Both the position numbers and the translations under genes were made by a program. From Nocardia sp. (GTDB lineage Bacteria; Actinomycetota; Actinomycetes; Mycobacteriales; Mycobacteriaceae): a DNA stretch of 7,359 nt. Under the pieces are notes generated by a model. It was not told where the DNA came from, made no database searches, and saw nothing but the letters and a program-made list of their open reading frames with translations. Location of the stretch: NCBI GenBank assembly GCA_017354515.1, contig JAFMQT010000221.1:1-7359 (forward strand), in the 5' to 3' direction. Below are positions 1-6,484 of the stretch, one piece after another. Every line of letters starts with the position of its first letter. Within the stretch, counting starts at the first letter, position 1.

Positions 1-1408
1 CATCACGCTGACCGATGAGCGCGTCAGCGAGGCCGAGGTCACCGATGAGGTCGTGAGCCAGGACGCCGAGGCGCCCAAACATGATGAGGGCGAGGCCCCG
101 GTGTCCGAGCCGAAGGTCAAGACCCGCACCTATCACTATCCGGGCGGGCTGGAGGATTTCGTCAAGCACATCAACCGGACCAAGCAGGCGATCCACAACT
201 CGGTGGTGGCGTTCACGAGTAAGGGCACCGGTCACGAACTTGAGATCGCGATGCAGTGGAATTCGGGCTACTCCGAATCGGTCCACACTTTCGCCAACAC
301 CATCAACACCCATGAGGGCGGAACCCATGAGGAGGGCTTCCGCGCCGCACTGACCACGGTGGTGAACAGGTACGCCAAGGACAAGAAGCTCCTGAAGGAG
401 AAGGACGGCAACCTCACCGGCGACGATATCCGCGAGGGGCTGGCCGCCATCGTGAGCGTCAAGGTATCCGAGCCGCAGTTCGAGGGCCAGACCAAGACCA
501 AACTGGGCAATACCGAAGTCAAGTCCTTCGTCCAGCGCACCTGTAACGAACATCTGGCGCACTGGTTCGAGGCCAACCCGGCCGATGCCAAGACCATCGT
601 GCAGAAGGCGGTGTCCTCGGCGCAGGCGCGGGTGGCCGCGCGCAAGGCGCGCGAGTTGGTACGGCGCAAGAGCGCGACCGATATCGGCGGTCTTCCGGGC
701 AAGCTGTCGGACTGCCGGTCCAAGGATCCGAGCAAGTCGGAGATCTACATCGTCGAGGGTGACTCCGCAGGCGGTTCGGCCAAATCCGGCCGCGACTCGA
801 TGTATCAGGCGATCCTGCCGCTACGCGGAAAGATCATCAATGTCGAGAAGGCACGAATCGACAAGGTCCTCAAGAACAACGAGGTCCAGTCGATCATCAC
901 CGCCTTCGGCACCGGAATCCACGACGAGTTCGATCTGTCCAAGCTGCGCTATCACAAGATCGTGCTGATGGCCGACGCCGATGTGGACGGTCAGCACATC
1001 TCCACCCTGCTGCTGACTTTGCTGTTCCGGTTCATGCGCCCATTGGTCGAGCACGGTCACGTGTATTTGGCCCAGCCGCCGCTGTACAAGCTGAAGTGGC
1101 AGCGCACCGATCCGGAGTTCGCCTACTCCGACCGTGAGCGCGACGGTCTGCTGGAGGCGGGGCTGGCCGCCGGTAAGAAGATCAACAAGGATGACGGCGT
1201 CCAGCGGTACAAGGGTCTGGGCGAGATGAATGCCAAAGAACTGTGGGAGACCACCATGGATCCCACGGTCCGAGTGCTTCGTCAGGTGACGCTCGATGAT
1301 GCCGCCGCGGCGGATGAGCTGTTCTCCGTCCTGATGGGTGAGGACGTGGAGGCGCGTCGCAGTTTCATCACCCGTAATGCCAAGGATGTTCGTTTCCTCG
1401 ATGTGTAA
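1..1408 (+). CDS. gyrB: DNA gyrase subunit B, 5'-truncated by the window edge
   Basis: This is the ATPase/TOPRIM subunit of DNA gyrase, which pairs with GyrA as A2B2 to introduce negative supercoils. The frame is open from base 2 and reads ITLTDERV before the GTG at 53, so that GTG is an internal valine codon and the true start lies upstream. About 469 codons are visible. Mycobacterial GyrB has about 675 residues, so roughly 200 N-terminal residues (most of the GHKL ATPase domain) are missing. Visible parts in order are the end of the ATPase region, the transducer domain (HEGGTHEEGF near base 317), the TOPRIM domain with EGDSAGG (Glu codon at 755) and DADVDG (first Asp codon at 974), which supply the Mg2+-binding acidic residues, and the C-terminal QRYKGLGEM motif (near 1202). 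The protein ends in RNAKDVRFLDV, as in mycobacterial GyrB. No frameshift is seen. Confidence 0.98.
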   Translation, partial: ITLTDERVSEAEVTDEVVSQDAEAPKHDEGEAPVSEPKVKTRTYHYPGGLEDFVKHINRTKQAIHNSVVAFTSKGTGHELEIAMQWNSGYSESVHTFANTINTHEGGTHEEGFRAALTTVVNRYAKDKKLLKEKDGNLTGDDIREGLAAIVSVKVSEPQFEGQTKTKLGNTEVKSFVQRTCNEHLAHWFEANPADAKTIVQKAVSSAQARVAARKARELVRRKSATDIGGLPGKLSDCRSKDPSKSEIYIVEGDSAGGSAKSGRDSMYQAILPLRGKIINVEKARIDKVLKNNEVQSIITAFGTGIHDEFDLSKLRYHKIVLMADADVDGQHISTLLLTLLFRFMRPLVEHGHVYLAQPPLYKLKWQRTDPEFAYSDRERDGLLEAGLAAGKKINKDDGVQRYKGLGEMNAKELWETTMDPTVRVLRQVTLDDAAAADELFSVLMGEDVEARRSFITRNAKDVRFLDV

Positions 1409-1415
1409 CCGGTGC

Positions 1416-1435
1416 GGCGCGGCTTGCTGCGCGCC
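1416..1435 (+). other. Small GC-rich hairpin in the gyrB-gyrA gap
   Basis: GGCGCG (1416-1421) and CGCGCC (1430-1435) can pair as a 6-bp stem with an 8-nt loop. An alternative 8-bp pairing joins 1417-1424 with 1455-1462, closer to the gyrA ribosome site. No T-run follows, so this does not look like an intrinsic terminator. Short GC-rich pairings are common by chance in DNA of this composition. Confidence 0.3.
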
Positions 1436-1478
1436 CGATACCCACCGCGTGCACAGCCGCGCGGAATCCGTGCCTGCT

Positions 1479-1484
1479 AAGGAG
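1479..1484 (+). promoter_or_regulatory. Shine-Dalgarno site of gyrA
   Basis: AAGGAG lies five bases before the ATG at 1490. It is close to the ideal anti-16S complement and fixes the gyrA start. Confidence 0.85.
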
Positions 1485-1489
1485 TTTTC

Positions 1490-3988
1490 ATGACCGAGAC
1501 CACCCTGCCACCCGACGGTGGTGCGGGCGACCGGATCGAACCGGTCGACATCCAGAACGAAATGCAGAGCAGCTATATCGATTACGCGATGAGCGTGATC
1601 GTGGGCCGCGCACTTCCGGATGTCCGCGACGGCCTCAAACCGGTGCACCGGCGCGTGCTGTATGCGATGTACGACAACGGATATCGGCCCGACCGCGGGT
1701 ATGTGAAGTCCGCCCGCCCGGTGGCCGAGACCATGGGCAACTATCACCCGCACGGTGACGCCTCGATCTACGACACCCTGGTGCGGATGGCGCAGCCGTG
1801 GTCGCTGCGGTATCCGCTGGTCGACGGTCAGGGCAACTTCGGTTCGCGCGGTAATGACGGCGCGGCCGCCATGCGTTACACAGAATGCCGGCTCACCCCG
1901 CTGGCGATGGAGTTGCTGCGCGAAATCGACCACGAGACAGTCGATTTCACCGCCAACTACGACGGCCGTTCGATGGAACCGGTGGTGCTGCCGAGCCGGG
2001 TTCCGAACCTGTTGATGAACGGCTCGAACGGTATCGCGGTCGGGATGGCGACCAATATCCCGCCGCACAACCTGCGCGAACTCGCCGAGGCGATCTACTG
2101 GGCGCTGGACAACCACGAGGCCGATGAGGAAGCCACCCTCGCCGCGTGTATCGAACGCGTCAAGGGACCGGATTTCCCGACGTCGGGGCTGATTGTCGGG
2201 ACCCAGGGCATTCACGACGCGTACACCACCGGACGCGGATCCATTCGGATGCGCGGTGTGGTGGAGATCGAGGAAGGCAGCCGGGGCCAGACCCAGATCG
2301 TCATCACCGAACTGCCGTATCAGGTCAATACCGACAACTTCATCAATTCGATCGCCGAGCAGGTCAAGGACAGCAAGATCGCGGGTATCGCCGATATCCA
2401 CGACGAGTCCTCCGATCGCGCGGGTATGCGGATCGTCGTCACGGTCAAGCGCGATGCCGTGGCCAAGGTGGTGCTGAACAACCTCTACAAGCACACCCAG
2501 CTGCAGACCAGTTTCGGCGCCAATATGTTGTCAATCGTCGACGGTGTGCCGCGCACGCTGCGGCTGGATCAGATGATCCGGCTCTACGTGGAACATCAGT
2601 TGGATGTCATCATCCGGCGCACCCGCTATCTGCTACGCAAGGCCGAGGAGCGCGCGCATATCCTGCGCGGTCTGGTCAAGGCGCTGGATGCGCTCGACGA
2701 GGTCATCGCCCTGATTCGACGTTCGGCCGATACCGAGACCGCCCGCACCGGCCTGATGAATCTGCTGGAGATCGACGAAATCCAGGCCACCGCGATCCTC
2801 GATATGCAGCTGCGGCGGCTGTCGGCGCTGGAGCGGCAGAAGATCGTCGACGATCTGGCCAAGATCGAGGCCGAAATCGCCGATTTGAAGGACATTCTGG
2901 CCAAACCGGAACGACAGCGCGCGATCGTGCGCGACGAGCTGGGGCAGATCGTCGACAAATACGGTGACGACCGGCGGACCAGGATCATCTCGGCCGACGG
3001 TGATGTCGCTGACGAGGATCTGATCGCCCGCGAGGACGTGGTGGTCACCATTACCGCGACCGGCTACGCCAAACGCACCAGGACCGATCTGTACCGCAGC
3101 CAGAAGCGCGGCGGCAAGGGAGTGCAGGGCGCCGGCCTCAAGCAGGACGACCTGGTCAAGCACTTTTTCGTCACCTCGACCCACGACTGGTTGCTGTTCT
3201 TCACCAATCTGGGCCGGGTGTATCGGGCCAAAGCGTACGAGCTGCCGGAGGCCAATCGCACCGCCCGCGGGCAGCATGTGGCGAATCTGCTGGCGTTCCA
3301 GCCGGAGGAGAAGATCGCCCAGGTCATCCGGATCCAGTCCTATGAGGACGCGCCCTACCTGGTGCTCGCGACCCGGAACGGCCTGGTCAAGAAGTCGCGG
3401 CTGACCGATTTCGACTCCAATCGGTCCGGTGGCATCGTCGCGGTGAATCTGCGCGGCACCGACGAATTGGTCGGCGCGGCACTGTGCTCGGCCGATGACG
3501 ATCTACTGCTGGTGTCCGGTAAGGGGCAGTCGATCCGGTTCGCGGCCAATGACGAGATCCTGCGGCCGATGGGCCGGGCGACTTCGGGTGTGCAGGGTAT
3601 GCGGTTCAATACCGATGACGAACTGCTGTCGCTCAATGTCGTTCGCGAGGGTACGTATCTGCTGGTCGCCACCGCGGGCGGTTATTCCAAGCGCACCGCC
3701 ATCGAGGAGTACACCGCCCAGGGCCGCGGCGGTAAAGGTGTGTTGACTATTCAATACGACCCCAAACGTGGCACCCTGGTCGGAGCGCTGATCGTCGACG
3801 ACGACGACGAGCTCTACGCCATCACATCCAGCGGTGGTGTCATCAGAACGGCGGCGAAGCAGGTTCGCAAGGCGGGCCGGCAGACCAAGGGGGTGCGATT
3901 GATGAATCTGGGTGAGGGCGATACCTTACTCGCGATTGCACGGAATGCCGATGAGCCCGACCAGATTTCCAGTGACGAACAGTCGTAG
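1490..3988 (+). CDS. gyrA: DNA gyrase subunit A
   Basis: This is the DNA breakage-reunion subunit of gyrase: it forms the transient phosphotyrosine bond with DNA and wraps DNA through its C-terminal domain. At 832 residues it is close to M. tuberculosis GyrA (838). The N-terminal winged-helix/tower region contains GRALPDVRDGLKPVHRR (residues 39-55), the quinolone-resistance region GNYHPHGDASIYD (83-95) and AAAMRYTEC with the catalytic Tyr130. Residue 91, equivalent to E. coli Ser83, is Ala, as in wild-type mycobacteria. A long coiled-coil region lies around residues 370-480. The C-terminal beta-pinwheel carries the canonical GyrA-box QKRGGKG (538-544) and a second box QGRGGKG (744-750), the twin-box arrangement known in mycobacteria. 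No intein interrupts the Tyr-Thr site used in some mycobacteria. The gene is probably co-transcribed with gyrB. Confidence 0.99.
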   Translation: MTETTLPPDGGAGDRIEPVDIQNEMQSSYIDYAMSVIVGRALPDVRDGLKPVHRRVLYAMYDNGYRPDRGYVKSARPVAETMGNYHPHGDASIYDTLVRMAQPWSLRYPLVDGQGNFGSRGNDGAAAMRYTECRLTPLAMELLREIDHETVDFTANYDGRSMEPVVLPSRVPNLLMNGSNGIAVGMATNIPPHNLRELAEAIYWALDNHEADEEATLAACIERVKGPDFPTSGLIVGTQGIHDAYTTGRGSIRMRGVVEIEEGSRGQTQIVITELPYQVNTDNFINSIAEQVKDSKIAGIADIHDESSDRAGMRIVVTVKRDAVAKVVLNNLYKHTQLQTSFGANMLSIVDGVPRTLRLDQMIRLYVEHQLDVIIRRTRYLLRKAEERAHILRGLVKALDALDEVIALIRRSADTETARTGLMNLLEIDEIQATAILDMQLRRLSALERQKIVDDLAKIEAEIADLKDILAKPERQRAIVRDELGQIVDKYGDDRRTRIISADGDVADEDLIAREDVVVTITATGYAKRTRTDLYRSQKRGGKGVQGAGLKQDDLVKHFFVTSTHDWLLFFTNLGRVYRAKAYELPEANRTARGQHVANLLAFQPEEKIAQVIRIQSYEDAPYLVLATRNGLVKKSRLTDFDSNRSGGIVAVNLRGTDELVGAALCSADDDLLLVSGKGQSIRFAANDEILRPMGRATSGVQGMRFNTDDELLSLNVVREGTYLLVATAGGYSKRTAIEEYTAQGRGGKGVLTIQYDPKRGTLVGALIVDDDDELYAITSSGGVIRTAAKQVRKAGRQTKGVRLMNLGEGDTLLAIARNADEPDQISSDEQS

Positions 3989-4053
3989 GGCGCGGAGTAG
4001 CGTTAGGTTCTGAAGCGGTATATCTCCACGAAGAAGCGGCGCCAAGACGGATC

Positions 4054-4059
4054 GAAGGA
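4054..4059 (+). promoter_or_regulatory. Shine-Dalgarno site deciding a TTG start
   Basis: GAAGGA sits seven bases before the TTG at 4067. This supports the unusual TTG as the start of the DUF3566 gene. The encoded N-terminus, MTTPNQP, resembles the MTAPNEP start of M. tuberculosis Rv0007. Confidence 0.7.
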
Positions 4060-4066
4060 TTCAGCA

Positions 4067-4966
4067 TTGACCACTCCGAATCAGCCGAAAGACGAGCAGC
4101 AGCACGCCAACGGCTCGGGAAGTTCACCGGTGCAAACCGAGTCGAAGGACGAAACGGTGCAGGCCACCGGCTCGGCACCGGACGCCTCGGCCGAGGGCGA
4201 GGACCGTGGTGGTTCCCGCTTCGAGGAGGGCTGGTCGCAGCTGCCGCAGCGGGAACCACAGTCGAATCTGAATCAGCCGGGCCAGGCTCCGGTCAAGGGC
4301 CGTTCGTCCTCCGCCGGCCTCGGTCAGGGTGGCGCCGGCAATGCGCGCACCACCACCGACCTGGCCGCGAAGGCGGCGCGCAAGGAAGCGGCGATGGTGA
4401 AGTCGGTCGGTATCGACGGGCCCACCCGCAGCATCTCGCGGCCGGAGCTGGTCAAGGATCTGCCGGATCTGTCGGAGCTGAGTCATCCGCTGCCGCAGAC
4501 CGATAACCGCACTGCCCGGTCGGCGCCGCTGGCTTCGCAGGTCACGCCACCGGGGGCCTCGCCGGCGGCGCGTGAGGCCGTCAAGAAGGCGGTGACCACC
4601 GGTGAACCGTTGCGGGCCACCGTGCAGGTTCGGCATATCGATCCGTGGTCCACGCTGAAGATTTCGCTGGTGATCAGTGTCGCCATGTTCTTCGTATGGA
4701 TGCTGGCGGTCGGATTCCTCTACATCGTGCTGTCGGGTATGGGCGTATGGGATCGGCTGAACAGCACGTTCACCGATATGGTCTCCGATAACAACAGCTC
4801 GAGCGGCGCCTTGATCGATGCCGGCTCGGTATTCGGATATGCCGCCGTGATCGGACTCATCAATGTGGTCTTGTTCACTGCGCTGGCCACCATCGGCGTC
4901 TTCATCTACAACCAGTGCACCGATCTGGTGGGCGGGGTGCAGGTCACTCTGGCCGATCCGGACTGA
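4067..4966 (+). CDS. DUF3566 transmembrane protein (Rv0007-like)
   Basis: This conserved actinobacterial membrane protein of unknown function is always recognised by its position just after gyrA. The 299 residues split into two parts. Residues 1-180 are low-complexity, rich in Gln, Ser, Gly, Pro and charged residues, probably disordered and cytoplasmic. The conserved DUF3566 domain runs from about residue 184 to the end and starts with VRHIDPWSTLKISL. Two hydrophobic helices are visible, about 198-223 (VISVAMFFVWMLAVGFLYIV) and about 256-283, separated by a Ser/Asn-rich loop. The end, VQVTLADPD, matches the VTLADRD end of Rv0007 as I recall it. The start is TTG with a good ribosome site. The 78-bp gap after gyrA contains TAGGTT (4004-4009), a weak -10 candidate, so both read-through from gyrA and a separate promoter are possible. 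A strong hairpin follows the stop. Confidence 0.93.
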   Translation: MTTPNQPKDEQQHANGSGSSPVQTESKDETVQATGSAPDASAEGEDRGGSRFEEGWSQLPQREPQSNLNQPGQAPVKGRSSSAGLGQGGAGNARTTTDLAAKAARKEAAMVKSVGIDGPTRSISRPELVKDLPDLSELSHPLPQTDNRTARSAPLASQVTPPGASPAAREAVKKAVTTGEPLRATVQVRHIDPWSTLKISLVISVAMFFVWMLAVGFLYIVLSGMGVWDRLNSTFTDMVSDNNSSSGALIDAGSVFGYAAVIGLINVVLFTALATIGVFIYNQCTDLVGGVQVTLADPD

Positions 4967-4976
4967 TTCACATCTC

Positions 4977-5023
4977 GCGAACGCGGCCGCCGGGAATCTG
5001 TCCGGATGGCCGCGTTCGCATTT
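4977..5023 (+). terminator. Hairpin terminator after the gyrB-gyrA-DUF3566 unit
   Basis: GCGAACGCGGCC (4977-4988) and GGCCGCGTTCGC (5008-5019) form a perfect 12-bp stem that begins ten bases after the DUF3566 stop codon. Inside the 19-nt loop, CCGG (4990-4993) and CCGG (5002-5005) can pair again. The stem is followed by ATTTAT rather than a long T-run, as is common for actinobacterial terminators. It separates the protein-coding unit from the tRNA genes. Confidence 0.75.
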
Positions 5024-5045
5024 ATCAGTGTCATGACCAGGCGTT

Positions 5046-5075
5046 TTGGAGAGCTTTCGGAGGGTTGTGTACTCT
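5046..5075 (+). promoter_or_regulatory. Probable promoter of the tRNA-Ile/tRNA-Ala unit
   Basis: TACTCT (5070-5075) fits the actinobacterial TANNNT -10 pattern. TTGGAG (5046-5051) is a plausible -35 at 18 bp spacing. Transcription would begin near 5082, about 25 bases before tRNA-Ile. The site lies downstream of the hairpin at 4977-5023, where a separate stable-RNA promoter is expected. The assignment rests on pattern alone. Confidence 0.45.
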
Positions 5076-5107
5076 CTACCGAGTCGAGTTCAGACAGAGT
5101 TTCACAC

Positions 5108-5181
5108 GGGCCTATAGCTCAGGCGGTTAGAGCGCTTCGCTGATAACGAAGAGGTCGGAGGTTCAAGTCCTCCTAGGCCCA
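5108..5181 (+). tRNA. ileT: tRNA-Ile (GAT)
   Basis: A 74-nt cloverleaf can be drawn. The acceptor stem pairs GGGCCTA (5108-5114) with TAGGCCC (5174-5180), with discriminator A at 5181. The anticodon stem CTTCG/CGAAG encloses loop CTGATAA, with anticodon GAT at 5142-5144. The T-arm is GGAGG-TTCAAGT-CCTCC. The 3' CCA is not fully encoded (ACCC follows), so CCA addition is enzymatic. In M. tuberculosis the equivalent ileT also follows the gyrA-Rv0007 genes. Confidence 0.98.
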
Positions 5182-5194
5182 CCCTTCCTGTTCC

Positions 5195-5214
5195 CGGTCA
5201 CTTTCGAGTGGCCG
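5195..5214 (+). other. UUCG-loop hairpin between the two tRNAs
   Basis: CGGTCACT (5195-5202) and AGTGGCCG (5207-5214) pair over 8 bp with one G-T wobble, around the tetraloop TTCG (5203-5206). The hairpin fills most of the 35-nt spacer between the tRNAs, so it would form in the dicistronic precursor. It may guide or separate processing. It lacks a T-run, so it is a poor terminator. Confidence 0.55.
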
Positions 5215-5216
5215 AC

Positions 5217-5289
5217 GGGGCCTTAGCTCAATTGGCAGAGCACTGCCTTTGCAAGGCAGGGGTTAGGGGTTCGATTCCCCTAGGCTCCA
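5217..5289 (+). tRNA. alaT: tRNA-Ala (TGC)
   Basis: This is a 73-nt cloverleaf. The acceptor stem pairs GGGGCCT (5217-5223) with AGGCTCC (5282-5288), with one G-T pair and discriminator A at 5289. The anticodon stem CTGCC/GGCAG encloses TTTGCAA, with anticodon TGC at 5250-5252. The T-arm loop is TTCGATT. The 3' CCA is not encoded. It is probably transcribed together with tRNA-Ile, 35 bases upstream. Confidence 0.98.
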
Positions 5290-5319
5290 CTTCGAAGTCG
5301 TTGTCCGACAGTATGTCTC

Positions 5320-5361
5320 ATAATCTTTCGCGGCCTGGGGCTGATTTTTCGCGACCTGGGG
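5320..5361. repeat. Two adjacent 21-bp direct repeats
   Basis: The unit 5320-5340 is followed without a gap by the unit 5341-5361. They agree at 17 of 21 positions and share the core TTTCGCGRCCTGGGG. The pair lies between tRNA-Ala and the stop codon (5367-5369) of the minus-strand gene. A 21-bp period is about two helical turns, so a protein could contact both units on the same face. No function is known to me. A terminator role is also possible, since the plus strand has TTTTT at 5345-5349. Confidence 0.6.
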
Positions 5362-5366
5362 TGAGG

Positions 5367-6224
5367 TTACTCAGCCAGCAGCAGGTAGTGCAGTCGCAAT
5401 GCGGTAGCGCCGTACAGCTTCAGCGTGTGGTCCGTGCGCAGCACCTGTTCGCTACCGTCGGCATACACATGGAATTCTTCGTGCACGGGTATTCGTGCGG
5501 CCCATACTCGCTCGGAGTCCGCGACGGTGATGTAGGCGCCGTCCCCACCGAAAGGGCCCGGTGGGGACAGCAATCGCAATGATCCGTCCGGACCGTGTGC
5601 CGGCAGGAGGAATACCTGCACGTTGCCCATCGGCAGCGGAAAGGACACGTGCACTCGCGGCTGCGACGATCCGGGCAGCAGGGTAGTTCGATAGAACCCG
5701 CTGTAGATGTACTCACCGGTCAGGCGGGAGGTGCGCAGCCACGCCGACCCCTGATGCGCGCCGTCGCGGTCGACAACCGTTTCGACTCGACTATCGATGC
5801 CGCGTGCGGTGTCGAGCGGTCGCACCGGCAGTGCCAGTTGGCCCACGCGCCGCCCGAACAGTCGGGTGACCAGCCAACCGCCGGGTGCGAAGATCGGAGT
5901 CCATTGCACCCACGCTTCCATCCGCCAGCGCGCTGTGTGCTGATAGAAGTCCCGCACTCCCGCATTCAGCCGGTCCGGATCGAATCGCGGACCGGCGAGG
6001 GCACTCGGGTCGGGAAGCAGCCCGGCATCGGGACCGGAAAGGACCCGTCCGCCGCCGCGATCGGCCTCCGCGCCCAGCCAGCGGTCGCCCACCGCGGCAT
6101 TCGGGTCGACGATCATCGGAGCCCGCAGCCAAGCGTCGGCGTCGTCGAGGTCCACCACCCGACCGGACCGTCGCCACCACCATCGCGTGGCGCGATCAAC
6201 GTTCGCCCACCACCGGTCACTCAT
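5367..6224 (-). CDS. Conserved hypothetical protein of unknown function
   Basis: I do not recognise a named family. The product (285 residues from the chosen start) looks like a conserved actinobacterial protein seen also in Streptomyces, which is recognition from memory only. The N-terminus is Trp- and Arg-rich (MSDRWWANVDRATRWWWRR). Conserved-looking blocks are FYQHTARWRMEAWVQW (93-108), LPVRPLDTARGIDSRV (132-147), YIYSGFYRT (172-180), VSFPLPMGNVQVFLLP (193-208) and PGPFGGDGAYITV (222-234). There is no signal peptide or clear membrane helix, so it is probably cytosolic with a beta-rich middle. The open frame extends to 6371. I chose ATG 6222-6224 because GATAAT lies seven bases upstream, a leaderless arrangement, and the extra N-terminal stretch is not protein-like. 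The in-frame ATG at 6231-6233 is the alternative. The gene is convergent with the tRNAs and divergent from the DLW-39 gene. Confidence 0.82.
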   Translation of the reverse strand: MSDRWWANVDRATRWWWRRSGRVVDLDDADAWLRAPMIVDPNAAVGDRWLGAEADRGGGRVLSGPDAGLLPDPSALAGPRFDPDRLNAGVRDFYQHTARWRMEAWVQWTPIFAPGGWLVTRLFGRRVGQLALPVRPLDTARGIDSRVETVVDRDGAHQGSAWLRTSRLTGEYIYSGFYRTTLLPGSSQPRVHVSFPLPMGNVQVFLLPAHGPDGSLRLLSPPGPFGGDGAYITVADSERVWAARIPVHEEFHVYADGSEQVLRTDHTLKLYGATALRLHYLLLAE

Positions 6225-6231
6225 GGTCACC

Positions 6232-6237
6232 ATTATC
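6232..6237 (-). promoter_or_regulatory. -10 element for a leaderless start of the hypothetical gene
   Basis: GATAAT on the minus strand ends seven bases before the ATG at 6222-6224. That spacing places the transcription start at or next to the start codon. No convincing -35 is seen, which is usual for mycobacterial-type promoters. Confidence 0.5.
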
Positions 6238-6321
6238 AATGTCGAATGGGCCGCGACCGCACCGCCGCACCGGGCCTCGATGCGGCTGATCGCCGCTTTC
6301 GCCGAATCCGGCTTCGCGCAG

Positions 6322-6327
6322 TAGGCT
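6322..6327 (+). promoter_or_regulatory. -10 element for a leaderless start of the DLW-39 gene
   Basis: TAGGCT fits TANNNT and lies seven bases before the ATG at 6335. No Shine-Dalgarno sequence is present between them, so a leaderless transcript is likely. No -35 is recognisable. Confidence 0.5.
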
Positions 6328-6334
6328 CGGTGCC

Positions 6335-6442
6335 ATGAGAATTCTTCTGACCATCGGTGCTGTGGCCGCAATTGTCTTCGCGGTCAGCAAGTTTCGTAAG
6401 CGTGGCGATGCCGATCTGTGGCACGAGGTCACCGCGCGCTGA
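6335..6442 (+). CDS. DLW-39 family small membrane protein
   Basis: This 35-codon gene encodes MRILLTIGAVAAIVFAVSKF, then RKRGDADLWHEVTAR. The layout is a short start, one hydrophobic helix (about residues 3-17), a basic patch KFRKR that would stay cytoplasmic, and the motif DADLWHEVT near the C-terminus. The ADLW motif and size match the actinobacterial DLW-39 family, tiny proteins of about 39 residues and unknown function that commonly occur near the gyrA/tRNA region. The helix is probably a single membrane anchor, with the DLW end in the cytoplasm. The start has no ribosome site but has TAGGCT seven bases upstream, which fits leaderless translation. It is divergent from the hypothetical gene (110-bp gap) and convergent with the TetR gene (42-bp gap). 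Confidence 0.88.
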   Translation: MRILLTIGAVAAIVFAVSKFRKRGDADLWHEVTAR

Positions 6443-6459
6443 TGCGACTTTCCGTTGTT

Positions 6460-6478
6460 GGTATCACCGCGGATATCC
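6460..6478. terminator. Possible weak hairpin between convergent genes
   Basis: GGTATC (6460-6465) pairs with GATATCC (6472-6478) with one bulged base, around loop ACCGCG. It lies in the 42-bp gap between the stops of the DLW-39 and TetR genes and could serve either strand. No T-run is obvious, so the call is tentative. Confidence 0.3.
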
Positions 6479-6484
6479 CTCTCA

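Noticed and set aside
53..55. GTG at 53 as the start of the first gene
   Set aside because: The same frame is open to the window edge and encodes GyrB-like sequence (ITLTDERV) before it; starting here would leave GyrB without its ATPase domain.
1877..1882. Possible intein site at the catalytic Tyr-Thr of GyrA
   Set aside because: Some mycobacterial gyrA genes carry an intein here, but this reading frame passes directly through RYTEC without insertion.
1842..1890. Unusual residues around the GyrA active-site Tyr (GSRGNDGAAAMRYTEC, where M. tuberculosis has GSPGNDPPAAMRYTEA)
   Set aside because: I recall the same variant in Nocardia GyrA, so I treat it as lineage variation, not a resistance change. 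The catalytic Tyr and the quinolone-region residues are intact.
821..2494. A 557-codon open frame on the minus strand opposite gyrB and gyrA
   Set aside because: It is a mirror of GC-rich coding sequence: its frame avoids stops because of the codon bias of gyrB/gyrA. The protein is low-complexity (His, Asp, Val, Arg) and runs across the end of one conserved gene and into the next.
5290..5319. Intrinsic terminator directly after tRNA-Ala
   Set aside because: Only a 4-bp pairing (GTCG/CGAC) around a 5-nt loop was found, with no T-run; too weak to call.
5208..5582. A plus-strand open frame beginning MADGALAQLAEHCLCKAGVR
   Set aside because: Its first part is the translation of tRNA-Ala, a well-known artefact, and the rest lies antisense to the hypothetical gene.
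5595..6338. A 247-codon plus-strand open frame opposite the hypothetical gene
   Set aside because: The product is Pro/Arg/His-rich without domain-like blocks, whereas the minus-strand frame has conserved-looking Trp/Phe/Pro motifs and a promoter. It is a shadow frame.
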